Assembly (NCBI RefSeq): GCF_011320225.1
Contig: NZ_JAAOEN010000003.1
Coordinates: forward strand, 1-64,000
Length of the DNA stretch: 64,000 nucleotides
Source: Phytoactinopolyspora limicola
GTDB lineage: Bacteria > Actinomycetota > Actinomycetes > Jiangellales > Jiangellaceae
Direction: 5' to 3'
Shown: one piece after another, positions 9,131 to 17,820 of the stretch
How positions within the stretch are numbered: the stretch's first letter is position 1
How the letters are laid out: the number at the start of each line of letters is the position of its first letter
The notes under the pieces: generated by a model
The model's input: the letters and a program-made list of their open reading frames with translations, nothing else
Databases searched by the model: none
Told to the model about the DNA's origin: nothing
Program-made: the position numbers and the translations under genes

Positions 9131-10129
9131 TCAGGCGGCCGGATGGGGGTTTGGCACGGGGCTCGTCGAACCCCGAACGATGAGCCGGGTTTCTAGCTGC
9201 ACGAGAGACGGTGCAGCGTCGCTGGTATTGGCGAGGTCGAGCACTAGGTCGACCGCCGCCGCGCCCGCCTCCGCGCCGGGTACATGGATTGACGTGAGAG
9301 TCGGGTAAGCCATGCTGGACATCGGACTGTCGTCGATACCGATGACACTGATGTCCTGACCCACCTTGACACCGCGTTCGTTCAGCCTGGCCATGAGGCC
9401 GAGGGCGATCATGTCGTCGTAGGCGATAACCGCGGTGATGTTGGCGGCGCTGACCAGGTCCGCGGCCCGGACACCGGCCTGGATCTGCGGTTCGAATGGC
9501 CCGAACTCGACCAGTTCGACGCCGACATCGGAGCATGCCTTCCGTACCGCGGTCTGGCGCTGGGTGTTGGACCAGGAGCGGCGCGGACCGTTGAGGTAGC
9601 CGATAGCGGGATGGCCGAGTGCGGCGAGATGTTCAACTGCTTCGAACATGCCGTCGTCGTTGTCGACGAGGACACTCGCCGCCCCGGGGACCTCGCGGTT
9701 GACGAAGACGATCGGGGTCAGCGCAGCGAGCTCGCCGAGGCGGTCGTCGGGAGTGCGAGGCGAGACCACGATCAGCCCGTCCACTCGTTTACGCATCACT
9801 TCCGCCCGGCGGATCTCGTCCGCCGCGTGCTCGTCGACGTCAGCGATCAACACGGTTTTGCCCCGGGCGGTGGCACGCGCCTGGACCGCCTTGATGATGG
9901 GCGGAAAGAACGGGTTGGCGATGTCCGGCACGATCAAACCGATGAGATCGCTCTGTCCCGACGTCAGAGACCGTGCCACCTGGTTAGGGACGTAGCCCAT
10001 GTCTCGGGCAACCTTGCGCACCCGCTCACGGGTTTGAGCGTTCACCTTGTCTGGATCGGACAAGGCTCGGGACACCGTGGACGGGGACAGGCCGGTGGCA
10101 CGTGCGATGTCGGCAAGGGTGACGCTCAT
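9131..10129 (-). CDS. LacI family transcriptional regulator
   Basis: 332 aa. The N-terminal LacI HTH is clear: VTLADIARATGLSPSTVSRAL followed by the hinge helix region YVPNQVARSLTSGQS. A periplasmic-binding-protein-like sensor domain follows (LIGLIVPDIANPFF, VSPRTPDDRL, VIAYDDMIALGLM, VIGIDDSPMSSMAYPTLTSI). Such proteins bind a sugar or sugar acid and release CG-centred palindromic operators. It is convergent with the carbohydrate locus. Two matching operators at 2625 and 3687 make local control likely. The ligand is not predictable. Confidence 0.95.
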   Translation of the reverse strand: MSVTLADIARATGLSPSTVSRALSDPDKVNAQTRERVRKVARDMGYVPNQVARSLTSGQSDLIGLIVPDIANPFFPPIIKAVQARATARGKTVLIADVDEHAADEIRRAEVMRKRVDGLIVVSPRTPDDRLGELAALTPIVFVNREVPGAASVLVDNDDGMFEAVEHLAALGHPAIGYLNGPRRSWSNTQRQTAVRKACSDVGVELVEFGPFEPQIQAGVRAADLVSAANITAVIAYDDMIALGLMARLNERGVKVGQDISVIGIDDSPMSSMAYPTLTSIHVPGAEAGAAAVDLVLDLANTSDAAPSLVQLETRLIVRGSTSPVPNPHPAA

Positions 10130-10659
10130 TGGAGCCTTCCTGAAATCATTGCTGCATGTTCCTGCGATGATACAAACCGTATATCGTCGACGCCCTCTTC
10201 GCTAGTGTGATACCGGCAAGACACGCCGCCAAGAGTGTTGTGACTAGTGTGCACTCGCTTGCTGAACTGTTGCACTTGGCTGCAATGGTGTGCGGGCAGC
10301 AGGAGATGGGTGCCGCTGACAGGGCTGGGTGTCCTGGCGTACCTGGCGGTGGGTCATGGGCACATGGTGCGGGCCCGGGAGGACAATAGCGGGGCGTCTC
10401 AAAACCAGCGCGGTCGACCTGCCCCCGCACATCGACTCTTTTTGGTTAAGTCAATTCCCGGACCCGCGCTGGTGATCATACAAGTGATCCGGCTGTAAGG
10501 GGAACCCTCCACCGGGAGTGTCGCAAGGCGCAGACCCGAAGGACCAGCCGCTCACAAGGGTGTCCGTCCCCGTGCTGCGCTTGATCGTGCGGGCCATCGG
10601 GGCGGAGCCAGTAGGGTGGCTACCAAGATCCACGACAGTGGAGAGGACGACCAATTCCA
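10130..10659. other. 530-nt intergenic region with spaced inverted repeat
   Basis: Divergent promoter region between the LacI regulator and the nitroreductase. No credible coding sequence was seen. A perfect 10-bp inverted repeat, ACCAGCGCGG (10404-10413) and CCGCGCTGGT (10464-10473), is separated by 50 nt that include a CTTTTTGG stretch. It could be a loop-forming or structured leader element; the function is unknown. Confidence 0.4.
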
Positions 10660-11442
10660 ATGCCCACGACGCCAACTGTTGACCCGCGTGATCCGCTGGA
10701 TGGCGAATACTGCCCGGTTCCCTTGGAGTTCGACCGGCTCGACCCGGCCACCGCGCTCCAGAGGTCTCGTGAGTTCCGGGACGACATGGCCAGGCGTCGC
10801 ACGGTGCGGGCCTTCTCGACGGAAGACGTGCCGTACGAGCTGATCGAGAACGCCGTGGCCACGGCCGCGACGGCGCCGAGCGGCGCACATGCGCAGCCGT
10901 GGACCTTCGTCGTCGTCTCCGACCCCGACGTCAAAGCGGAGGTGCGGGCCGCCGCGGAGGAGGAAGAACGTCGTTCGTACGAGTCACGGATGCCCGATGA
11001 ATGGCTGCGAGCTCTACGCCGTCTGGGTACCGACGACGTCAAGACACATCTGACCGACGCTCCCTACGTCATCGTCGCGTTCGCCCAGGCGCACTATGTG
11101 GGCCCGGACGGCTACACCCGAAAGCACTACTACGTGCAGGAATCCATGGGGATCGCCTGCGGACTGCTGCTGGCGTCGTTGCACCGGGCCGGGCTGGCCA
11201 CGCTGACCCATACCCCGAGCCCGATGGGGTTCCTGCGGACCATCCTCGGCCGTCCGCGCAACGAGCGGCCGTACCTCGTGGTGCCCGTGGGATATCCCGC
11301 GCCGGATGCCACCGTTCCGGACATCACCCGCAAGGATCTACGCGACGTACTCGTCACCGTCGCTCCGCAGCACCCGCCAGCCGCTCGGGGCGAGGCGGTG
11401 CGTGGCCGCGGCGATACCGCCCGTAGTTCGACGAGAGGGTAG
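10660..11442 (+). CDS. Nitroreductase family protein, iodotyrosine deiodinase-like
   Basis: 260 aa. FMN-binding family pattern: RRRTVRAFS (phosphate-binding Arg), PSGAHAQPW (flavin-contacting loop), HYYVQESMGIACGLLLASLH and THTPSPMGFLRTILGRP, which is characteristic of the IYD/BluB-like branch of bacterial homologues. Family members reduce halogenated phenols or nitro compounds with NAD(P)H via FMN. The C-terminal 20 residues are Arg-rich and probably disordered. It stands alone between divergent and convergent neighbours. Reductive dehalogenation is possible, but the substrate cannot be fixed from sequence. Confidence 0.88.
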   Translation: MPTTPTVDPRDPLDGEYCPVPLEFDRLDPATALQRSREFRDDMARRRTVRAFSTEDVPYELIENAVATAATAPSGAHAQPWTFVVVSDPDVKAEVRAAAEEEERRSYESRMPDEWLRALRRLGTDDVKTHLTDAPYVIVAFAQAHYVGPDGYTRKHYYVQESMGIACGLLLASLHRAGLATLTHTPSPMGFLRTILGRPRNERPYLVVPVGYPAPDATVPDITRKDLRDVLVTVAPQHPPAARGEAVRGRGDTARSSTRG

Positions 11443-11504
11443 AGCCGATCCGTCCGGTTCATACCCGGCACTGACACCCGGCACTGACACCCGGTCCGCA
11501 CCGT

Positions 11505-12380
11505 TCAGAGTTGGCGCAGAAGTGCTTGTTTGGCGGTGGTGAACTCGTCGTCGGTCAGCACACCGTCGCGATGCAGATCGCCGAGTTCTCGTAACCGCCG
11601 CAGAAGGGCGTCGTGATCGCCGTCCCCGGGCGCGGGGGTCGCCGGTGCCGCGGCGAGCGCGGGGGAGTCGTCGCCGCCGGCCGCTCCCGGATGAGGGAGC
11701 CGAGCGGCGACGGCCGCCGCCAGCATGGCCGTCGTCCCGCCGAGGCGGCGCATTCCCCATGTGATGCAGTTCGGATCGTGTTTCGGCATCAGCGCCGACG
11801 CGGCGGTCAGGCGGAAGCGGAGGAAGCCATTCGTCCAGCCGACGATCGGCACCCATTCGACACCGAGGACGTCGTCCAGGGAGATCTGTCTGGGGCCGCC
11901 GGCCTTTTTGCCATCTTCGGCCCACTCGGTCCACTCGATGTGGATCCGGGTGCCGTCGAACGAGGCGGTGCCGTCGCCGGCGCTGGCGGTCAATGGGACG
12001 GCCGGTCCGGGCATGAGAAAACGATCACACGGACCGGGCGGGACCTGTTCGAGCATGAGGGCGTTGCGGACTTCGTCGACGAAATACTCGGCCATACCCG
12101 CGGTGGTGGAGTCGATGGCGAGCCGGTACGGATCGGCGTCGTCGCCGAGTTTGCCACCGGCTACCTGGAGGAACGGGTCGGCCCCGTCGCGTAGGCGCAA
12201 CCGTAGCCGACCGCCCTTGCGGCCGGGCTCGTACGTGATGCCCGCCATCGCCCGCAGCGGAACGGTGAGTTCGCCCAGGGCTTGGCGCAGCGCGTCCACC
12301 CGCCGGTCCTGCCCCGGCACGATACGCACGAGTTCGCCATCGAACGTCCATGTGCCATCGCGCACGATCACCTCGGCCAT
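11505..12380 (-). CDS. DUF4429 domain protein with C-terminal SHOCT
   Basis: 291 aa with ATG at 12380; a longer frame to 12461 exists but lacks family similarity. Two tandem DUF4429-like beta domains can be seen, starting VIVRDGTWTFDGELVRI and TASFDGTRIHIEWTEW. Each is a PH-like fold module common in actinobacteria. An Ala/Pro linker leads to a SHOCT motif at the C-terminus (LLRRLRELGDLHRDGVLTDDEF). SHOCT helices are short oligomerisation-type segments. The cellular role is unknown. It is convergent with the nitroreductase gene. Confidence 0.85.
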   Translation of the reverse strand: MAEVIVRDGTWTFDGELVRIVPGQDRRVDALRQALGELTVPLRAMAGITYEPGRKGGRLRLRLRDGADPFLQVAGGKLGDDADPYRLAIDSTTAGMAEYFVDEVRNALMLEQVPPGPCDRFLMPGPAVPLTASAGDGTASFDGTRIHIEWTEWAEDGKKAGGPRQISLDDVLGVEWVPIVGWTNGFLRFRLTAASALMPKHDPNCITWGMRRLGGTTAMLAAAVAARLPHPGAAGGDDSPALAAAPATPAPGDGDHDALLRRLRELGDLHRDGVLTDDEFTTAKQALLRQL

Positions 12381-13514
12381 GAGTCCGATCGTAGCGACGG
12401 ACGCGGAGCGGAGCATGACGCACACCCAGGCACGGGCGGGGCCGCCGTGACCGGCACCCACCTACCCCGGAGACCGGTTGCCTTGTCCCGCTTCTGAATC
12501 CAGTTCTCTCTGGTGGGCGCCTGGAGGTGAGGTTTCGGATTCTTTCGTCGATAAGAAAGCGCGCCAGACGGGAAATGAATCCACGAATTAGGTATCGGCG
12601 CCTAGCAGGGGGGACTTCATATCGGCGTCCGATATGGCGATATTTACATCTCGTCAAGAGGCGTTTGGGAATGTCCTTTTTACATAAACGTCCCTTGACG
12701 TATCTTGGCTGGTCTCTTTGAGGAGCAGTGATCGAGGTCGAGCGGCGATCGCGATAGGCCTGATGGTGAGGGAAGAGATGGTTCATCAAAGACCTCACCG
12801 AGTATGGAGAGAACGGGCCTCGCTGGACGCCATCCTCAACGAATGGCGACCTTCACTCGTAGGCGATGTGACCGACGTCGGTGTGGTGAGAGCCACTATG
12901 ATGTCGGTCGGCAAGGCCGGCGACGCCGAGCTATGTCGCCACCCGCGTCGCACTTCGGGCACGGGCCGCCGCACGGAGCCGATCGAGACAGCGAGTTCGG
13001 CGATCAGCATGCGTTCGCCGCCTGGGCGGGAAGTGTGGGCTCCGGGTGGGGCGCAGCTGGTGCTTTCCTGGCAGCGTCGGCCCTGGGGCGACAGTGGTGA
13101 TCTCTGAGTCCTGCCGGGCGGTCGAGCGTCACCAGGTGACATACAGAATGGGCAGGTCCGCACCCGTCTGCCGAGCGGTACCGGCACACCGCTCCCCATG
13201 ACGTAGGGAAAGAATCTGGACAGCTATTATCCCGCGATGAGCGGGGTGGCTGCAGCGTCTCCCAAGCCCGGTCGGAGACGGTTTCCGGGTGCCGATGTGC
13301 TCAAATGACAGGACATATCGGCCAGGAGGAGAAGTTGATATATCACTAACTGCACTACGCTGAGTTCAGCACGTCATAGGCGTATTTCAGTAGCGATAAC
13401 AGGCGACCGGCAAAGAGCACTCCGACGCTCCTTGGATGGCGTCATGAAATCACGGCGCAAAAAAGGCGCCACTTCTGTCTAGTATTGCCGACGACTGCCC
13501 GATAGGATCAAGTT
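12381..13514. other. 1.1-kb gene-poor region with inverted repeats
   Basis: No convincing protein was found on either strand; the short open frames have poor codon structure. Notable elements are a perfect palindrome ATATCGGcgtCCGATAT (12619-12635), an imperfect 16-bp inverted repeat 12650-12665 / 12687-12702 around CGTCAAG/CTTGACG, and a GC hairpin GGCGC-A6G-GCGCC (13454-13470). Local AT content is higher than in neighbouring genes (12520-12720 and 13300-13500). It may contain regulatory sites or decayed genes. Confidence 0.4.
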
Positions 13515-13598
13515 ATGAAAGGCTCTTTCGAATGGGTGAAGCGCCTGAAGACTTCTGGGGGAATCGTCGCGGGGCCCATGGCTATCGCGCAGGGGTAG
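13515..13598 (+). CDS. Possible 27-residue peptide upstream of response regulator
   Basis: ATG-to-TAG frame of 27 codons starting MKGSFEWVKRLK and ending AGPMAIAQG, 15 nt before the response regulator start. A weak AGGA precedes the ATG. The order is a basic amphipathic start, a GG pair, then a small hydrophobic tail. It could be a signalling peptide, a leader peptide that couples translation, or chance. Conservation is needed to decide. Confidence 0.25.
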   Translation: MKGSFEWVKRLKTSGGIVAGPMAIAQG

Positions 13599-13613
13599 GG
13601 AGTAGAACGGCGA

Positions 13614-14240
13614 ATGACGGGGCACGAGGGGATTATGATCGTCGACGGCCATCCATCGATGTGCTGGGCGTTGACGGCGCTGATCAGCGAGCATCTCGGG
13701 CAGCACGCCGTCAGTGCTGTGCCGAACGTCAAGCAGGCGGTATCGGACATGGCCACGACCGCACCGCGCGTCGTGATCACCGAGCTATGGTTCGACGGCC
13801 CTGGGCACGGAAGCGATCTGTGCCGGTTCGTCAAAGGGCTGCCGCAATGCCCACATGTGATGGTCTTTTCGGCCAACACAGAGGCTCAGGAGGTGGCCGC
13901 CATGGTGGCCGCTGGTGCGGATAGCTTTGTCCACAAGAGCACACCCGTCGCCGGGGTGATCGATGCCATCGAGCGGACCATACAGGGAGAACGGGTCTGG
14001 AAGGTCGACGAGAGGTACCTGAACAGCCAGCATTCTTCTCCCATATCGCGCTCCTTCTCACCGTTCACAGCACGTGAGGAAGAAGTGCTCAAGCTGATTC
14101 TCGACCGGCGGACGAACGCAGAGATCGCCGAGGAGTTGACACTCGCGCGCCAGACAGTGAAGAACCACGTGAGTAGGGTGCTTCAGAAAACCGGGGTCAA
14201 CAGTCGGCAGGAATTGTTCAGCAAGAGCGCTGCTAGATGA
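13614..14240 (+). CDS. Orphan NarL/LuxR-type response regulator, atypical receiver
   Basis: 208 aa. The receiver domain (1-125) starts IMIVDGHPSM, keeping only one of the usual acidic pair (Asp11). The phosphoacceptor position has Glu57 (VVITELWFDG) instead of Asp. The conserved Ser/Thr (VMVFSAN) and Lys (SFVHKS) remain. The C-terminal LuxR HTH (about 145-205) is intact: FTAREEEVLKLILDRRTNAEIAEEL, with NHVSRVLQKTGV. No histidine kinase is adjacent. The Glu suggests phosphorylation-independent, perhaps constitutively active or ligand-controlled, DNA binding. It ends close to the large minus-strand cluster, and a regulatory link is possible but unproven. Confidence 0.9.
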   Translation: MTGHEGIMIVDGHPSMCWALTALISEHLGQHAVSAVPNVKQAVSDMATTAPRVVITELWFDGPGHGSDLCRFVKGLPQCPHVMVFSANTEAQEVAAMVAAGADSFVHKSTPVAGVIDAIERTIQGERVWKVDERYLNSQHSSPISRSFSPFTAREEEVLKLILDRRTNAEIAEELTLARQTVKNHVSRVLQKTGVNSRQELFSKSAAR

Positions 14241-14263
14241 CTAATTCCCACGCAGCGAGGCGC

Positions 14264-14286
14264 CGCCTGAGCGCCACATTCAGGCG
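14264..14286. terminator. Hairpin between convergent genes
   Basis: CGCCTGA (14264-14270) and TCAGGCG (14280-14286) form a 7-bp stem with a 9-nt loop between the convergent ends of the response regulator and the 13-gene cluster. It could terminate either strand. There is no T-tract. Confidence 0.35.
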
Positions 14287-14346
14287 CACGGATTTCGGTG
14301 CACAACACCTAGCCGGCGGTGAACCGGGCTGACGTGGTGGTGGTGC

Positions 14347-15486
14347 TCAGGTTTCCTCAACCCACTCGGCGATGAGTTGCGCAGCCCATGACCCCAAAGG
14401 TGTAGCCGAACGCGGAACGGCGCAAGGGGTGCCGGAGAACCGAGGCGCGGGGGCTGGTTGTGGTACATCGTCCACTGAGATCACCGTGTCCCGAGTGGCC
14501 GCTCGAGAGCTGGTGGTCACCTCCGGCAGAGTGGCCACCGGGCTCACGCACGCATCCGTGCCGGCGAAGATAGCAGCCCATTCCCGCTGGGAGCGGCGGC
14601 GGAATGCGTTCGTGAACACCCGCCGCATCTCATCCCAGACGGAAGGATCACGGTGCCGGGGAACGGCATGCGCTACACCGAGCAACCGGACGAACTCCCA
14701 GTAGAACTTGGGTTCAAGGGCGCCAACGGCCATGTGTCGCCGATCAGATGTCTCATAGACATCGTAGAAGGGACAACCGGAGTCCAGGAGGTTCGTCCCG
14801 GGTTCAGCCCGCCATTCGCCGGCCGCGTACATGCCGAAGATCATCGTACTCAGATGGGTGACCCCGTCGACGACCGCAGCATCGACGACCTGGCCAGGAC
14901 CGCCGCGCAGGACGTGCTGCCGGGCCGCCAGCACACCGATGACCAGATACAGCGCACCGCCACCGAAGTCACCCAGCAGGTTGAGTGGAACCGGCGGTGG
15001 GCATCCCTGTCGGCCTAGAGCGCCGAGCACACCGGAGGCGGCGAGGTAGGTGATGTCGTGTCCTGCGGTGCCGGCCAGCGGCCCGCTCTGGCCCCACCCC
15101 GTCATCCGGCCGTAGACGAGGGAAGGATGTGCCTGTAGGCAGATGTCGGGGCCGATCCCCAGCCGCTCGGCGACACCTGGACGGAAGCCTTCGAGCAGTA
15201 CGTCGGCGTGGCTGGCCAGCGTCCGGACCAGCGCGCGGCCATCGTTGTCCTTGAGGTCGACGGTCAGGGTGCGTTTACCTCGGTCGAGTATCTGCTGTCC
15301 CTGGGTGGGCAGATCAGCCGGCAGATGCGGCCGGGGCCCGCCTGGTTCGCCTGGCCGCATCACCTTGACCACATCAGCGCCCAGATCCGCCAGCAACATT
15401 CCACCGAACGGCACCGGACCCAGCGCCTCGATCTCCAGTACTCGCAGGCCGGCCAATGGCCCGTTTCCCTGCGCCGAGTTACCCAC
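14347..15486 (-). CDS. CaiB/BaiF-type alpha-methylacyl-CoA racemase homologue
   Basis: 379 aa, GTG start with GGAGG seven nt upstream, overlapping the preceding SDR stop. The order LAGLRVLEIEALGPVPFGGMLLADLGADV, then FRPGVAERLGIGP, is typical of the family. The racemase catalytic pair is present: His143 in GHDITY and Asp173 in GDFGGG, 30 residues apart as in mycobacterial MCR (His126/Asp156). CaiB-type CoA-transferases would instead use an Asp of a different context. I therefore favour epimerisation of 2-methylacyl-CoA thioesters over CoA transfer. It is the last gene of the 13-gene operon and implies a CoA-bound, alpha-methyl-branched intermediate. Confidence 0.85.
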   Translation of the reverse strand: MGNSAQGNGPLAGLRVLEIEALGPVPFGGMLLADLGADVVKVMRPGEPGGPRPHLPADLPTQGQQILDRGKRTLTVDLKDNDGRALVRTLASHADVLLEGFRPGVAERLGIGPDICLQAHPSLVYGRMTGWGQSGPLAGTAGHDITYLAASGVLGALGRQGCPPPVPLNLLGDFGGGALYLVIGVLAARQHVLRGGPGQVVDAAVVDGVTHLSTMIFGMYAAGEWRAEPGTNLLDSGCPFYDVYETSDRRHMAVGALEPKFYWEFVRLLGVAHAVPRHRDPSVWDEMRRVFTNAFRRRSQREWAAIFAGTDACVSPVATLPEVTTSSRAATRDTVISVDDVPQPAPAPRFSGTPCAVPRSATPLGSWAAQLIAEWVEET

Positions 15487-16336
15487 TTGGAGCCTCCGTC
15501 ATGCGGCTGAGTCGGTCGATGGCCTGGGCCATGTCGGCGTGCGGGCTGGTCGGGCCAAGCGGTACGACAGGGCCGACGCTCATGTGTGGCGGGCGGGTCA
15601 CCACCCAGAGCACCGCCGCCGCCACATCATCGGCGGAGAGAAGCTCGTCCGGCGTCGCACCGAGCGAGTCCGGCGGCGGGGAGAGTGGCGTGTGCACCCA
15701 TCCTGGGCATAGCGCGACGGCACGGACCCCGTGTTCGCGGTTCTCCAGCGCTACGGATTCGGTCAGGGCGTTCAACGCACGTTTGCTGGCCGCGTAGCCG
15801 GCTGTGTGGCCGACGGTGCTCATGGCGACAGCCGAACCGATGTTGACGATGGTGCCGGAGCGCTGGCTGCGCATGTGCGGAAGAACGGCTCGGATGATCA
15901 GAAACGGCGCCGTCACGTTCAATCGGAACATCAGATCCCAGTGCCGTGGGCGCAGCTCGTGCACTTGTTGATAGCGAACCACGCCTGCACAGTTGACCAG
16001 CACTTCGGGGGTTCCCACCTGCTGCACGGTCTGTGCGACGACCCGTTCGGGGCCTTCGTCACACGCCAGGTCCATGGCCAGGACGGAGGCTGTCGCACCG
16101 GCCGCACGGATGCCGTCGGCGATCCCGGCGAGCACGTCGGCTCTGCGTGCCACCATGACGACGTGGTAGCCGGCGGCGGCGAGCGTCCTGGCCGTCGCGG
16201 CGCCGATCCCTGAGGAAGCTCCGGTGACGAGTGCGACCGCAGGGTTGGGCGCACCGTCCCGCTCCACCAACGCCGCCCCCGGGGAGACAACGGGCGCACA
16301 GTCGGCAGCCCTGGCCATCGGCCGGCCGGCGGTCAC
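15479..16336 (-). CDS. Short-chain dehydrogenase/reductase
   Basis: 285 aa, GTG start sharing GTGA with the preceding stop. Classical SDR: TGASSGIG cofactor loop, NCAG, NIGSA (catalytic Ser) and YAASK (Tyr/Lys). ARR after the second strand suggests NADP(H). A likely role is 3-ketoacyl thioester reduction in the cluster pathway. The C-terminus lacks the usual GG-rich substrate loop and instead reads VTRPPHMSVGPVVPLGP. Some 25 extra residues precede the Rossmann strand, so an internal start (Met7) is possible. It overlaps the racemase gene by 8 nt. Confidence 0.88.
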   Translation of the reverse strand: MTAGRPMARAADCAPVVSPGAALVERDGAPNPAVALVTGASSGIGAATARTLAAAGYHVVMVARRADVLAGIADGIRAAGATASVLAMDLACDEGPERVVAQTVQQVGTPEVLVNCAGVVRYQQVHELRPRHWDLMFRLNVTAPFLIIRAVLPHMRSQRSGTIVNIGSAVAMSTVGHTAGYAASKRALNALTESVALENREHGVRAVALCPGWVHTPLSPPPDSLGATPDELLSADDVAAAVLWVVTRPPHMSVGPVVPLGPTSPHADMAQAIDRLSRMTEAPSG

Positions 16337-17820
16337 ACCACACCACCGGCCGCCAGTGGGGGCAGACCACCGAGCGCGTACCCGCCATCCGCATGGAGCA
16401 GTGCGCCGGTTACATATGCCGATGCGTCGGATGCCAGGTACGCGGCCAGGGCAGCCACGTCCTGAGGGGCTCCGGCTCGGCCTGCGGGAATCCGGGCCAG
16501 CCAGGCCCGGTGGAAGTCAGTCGACACCACGTCGGCCATCGGCGTATCCACGATGCCGGGGGCCACGCAGTTCGCCCGGACGCCGAAGCGCCCAGCGGTC
16601 GCGGCCACGCAGCGGGTGTACTGGGCCATGGCCGCCTTGCTGGCACCGTAGCTCTCCATCCGCGGGATAGGTACGTTCTGAGCGCCGACCGAACAGATCC
16701 CCACGACCGAACCGCCCCGGTGGTCGCGTGCCCACCGGCGGACGAGTGCCGCGGTCAGCTCCGCGTAGGCGTGATAGTTCACGTCGAGCGACTGGTTTCG
16801 CAACTCCGCCTCCCGGCCCGGGGCGTCGACAGCGAACAGCCCGGTGGCGTACACCATCGTGTCGATTCGGCCTTGCTTCTCCCAGCAACGATCGACGAGG
16901 CCCGCGAGGTCGGACAACCGGCTCACGTCCTGACACCGGACCCACGCACCCTGGCCTAGGGCACGTACCTCGTCGGCGGCGTCTTCGAGTGCCTTCACGC
17001 GCCGGGCGACCAGGGTGATGTCGGCGCCGCGCCGCGCCAGCTCAATGGCCGTCGCCCGGCCGATGCCGCTGCTCGCGCCCACGACGAGAGCATGCCGACC
17101 GCGAAGGTCGTACAGCCGCCCGGCCGCAGCCGACACAGGCTCAGTCGGTTCAGGATCATGGTCGGCACCGTCGGCATGGGTGGCGGAGTCCTTCGACCCG
17201 CCAGTATGCAGCGGGGGTATGAGGGACAGATCCATGCCACCGTCGATCGGGATCGTCTCCGCGACGGTGTAGGAGCAACCTTCCGAGGACAAGAGAAGAA
17301 CCCCGGCGGCCAGATCGATGGGTCGGGCGACTCGACGTAGCGGAAGGTGGCGGACGATCGCGGCGGCACGGTCGGGGCTCGGCCGATGCCCTAGGCTCGG
17401 CGCGAGCCCCACCCGCATCTGGTTGGCGACGACGCCGGACGGCGCTACCTGGGCTGCCATGTGTCGCCACCAGGCGAGGTCCGCTGCACGGGAGGCGACT
17501 TCGTCAAGGGGTACACCTGAGTGCACGCCGCCCTGTCCATCGATCACGAGGACAAGTCGGCCCGAGCCGCGCTCGACCATCCGTTGGGCGAGGCTCGCCA
17601 CCCGTGCGCGGGGTAGCGGTGGCGCCGTTGTGGCCGCATTGAGGACGCTGGTTCCCGTGAGCAGGACGCAGCAGACGTCCGGAACCTCTGCGCCGTCCTC
17701 GTCGACAAGCTTCAGACCCGCGCCCACGAATGCGGCCGAGACCACAGGGTAGCCGGGGCGGTTGTGGTCGAGGATCAACCCGGTCGATCCGTGTGGGCGG
17801 TGCGAATTCAACTCGTTCAC
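16333..17820 (-). CDS. Didomain SDR with degenerate N-terminal half
   Basis: 495 aa. The GTG at 17820 forms a GTGA overlap with the upstream ketosynthase stop; longer upstream starts would lie inside that gene. Residues 1-210 or so look like an SDR lacking its TGxxxGIG loop and YxxxK (the equivalent reads EVASRAADL) but keeping the C-terminal pattern LRRVARPIDLAAGVLLLSSEG with ETIPIDGGMDL. After an acidic linker, the second domain is a complete SDR: VGASSGIG, GICSVGA, YGASK, NCVAPGIVDTPM and ALLHADGGYAL. I read this as a pseudo-SDR fused to an active ketoreductase, analogous in layout to high-molecular-weight FabG. The dead half may bind partner or substrate. Confidence 0.8.
   Translation of the reverse strand: MNELNSHRPHGSTGLILDHNRPGYPVVSAAFVGAGLKLVDEDGAEVPDVCCVLLTGTSVLNAATTAPPLPRARVASLAQRMVERGSGRLVLVIDGQGGVHSGVPLDEVASRAADLAWWRHMAAQVAPSGVVANQMRVGLAPSLGHRPSPDRAAAIVRHLPLRRVARPIDLAAGVLLLSSEGCSYTVAETIPIDGGMDLSLIPPLHTGGSKDSATHADGADHDPEPTEPVSAAAGRLYDLRGRHALVVGASSGIGRATAIELARRGADITLVARRVKALEDAADEVRALGQGAWVRCQDVSRLSDLAGLVDRCWEKQGRIDTMVYATGLFAVDAPGREAELRNQSLDVNYHAYAELTAALVRRWARDHRGGSVVGICSVGAQNVPIPRMESYGASKAAMAQYTRCVAATAGRFGVRANCVAPGIVDTPMADVVSTDFHRAWLARIPAGRAGAPQDVAALAAYLASDASAYVTGALLHADGGYALGGLPPLAAGGVV

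Noticed and set aside
8966-9196. Short frame between DUF4838 and LacI genes
   Set aside because: Overlaps the terminal part of the LacI gene, has low-complexity Gly/Arg content and no ribosome site.
12718-13107. Open frame of about 129 codons on the plus strand
   Set aside because: Amino acid composition and third-position bases do not look coding, and overlapping frames on both strands are equally long.
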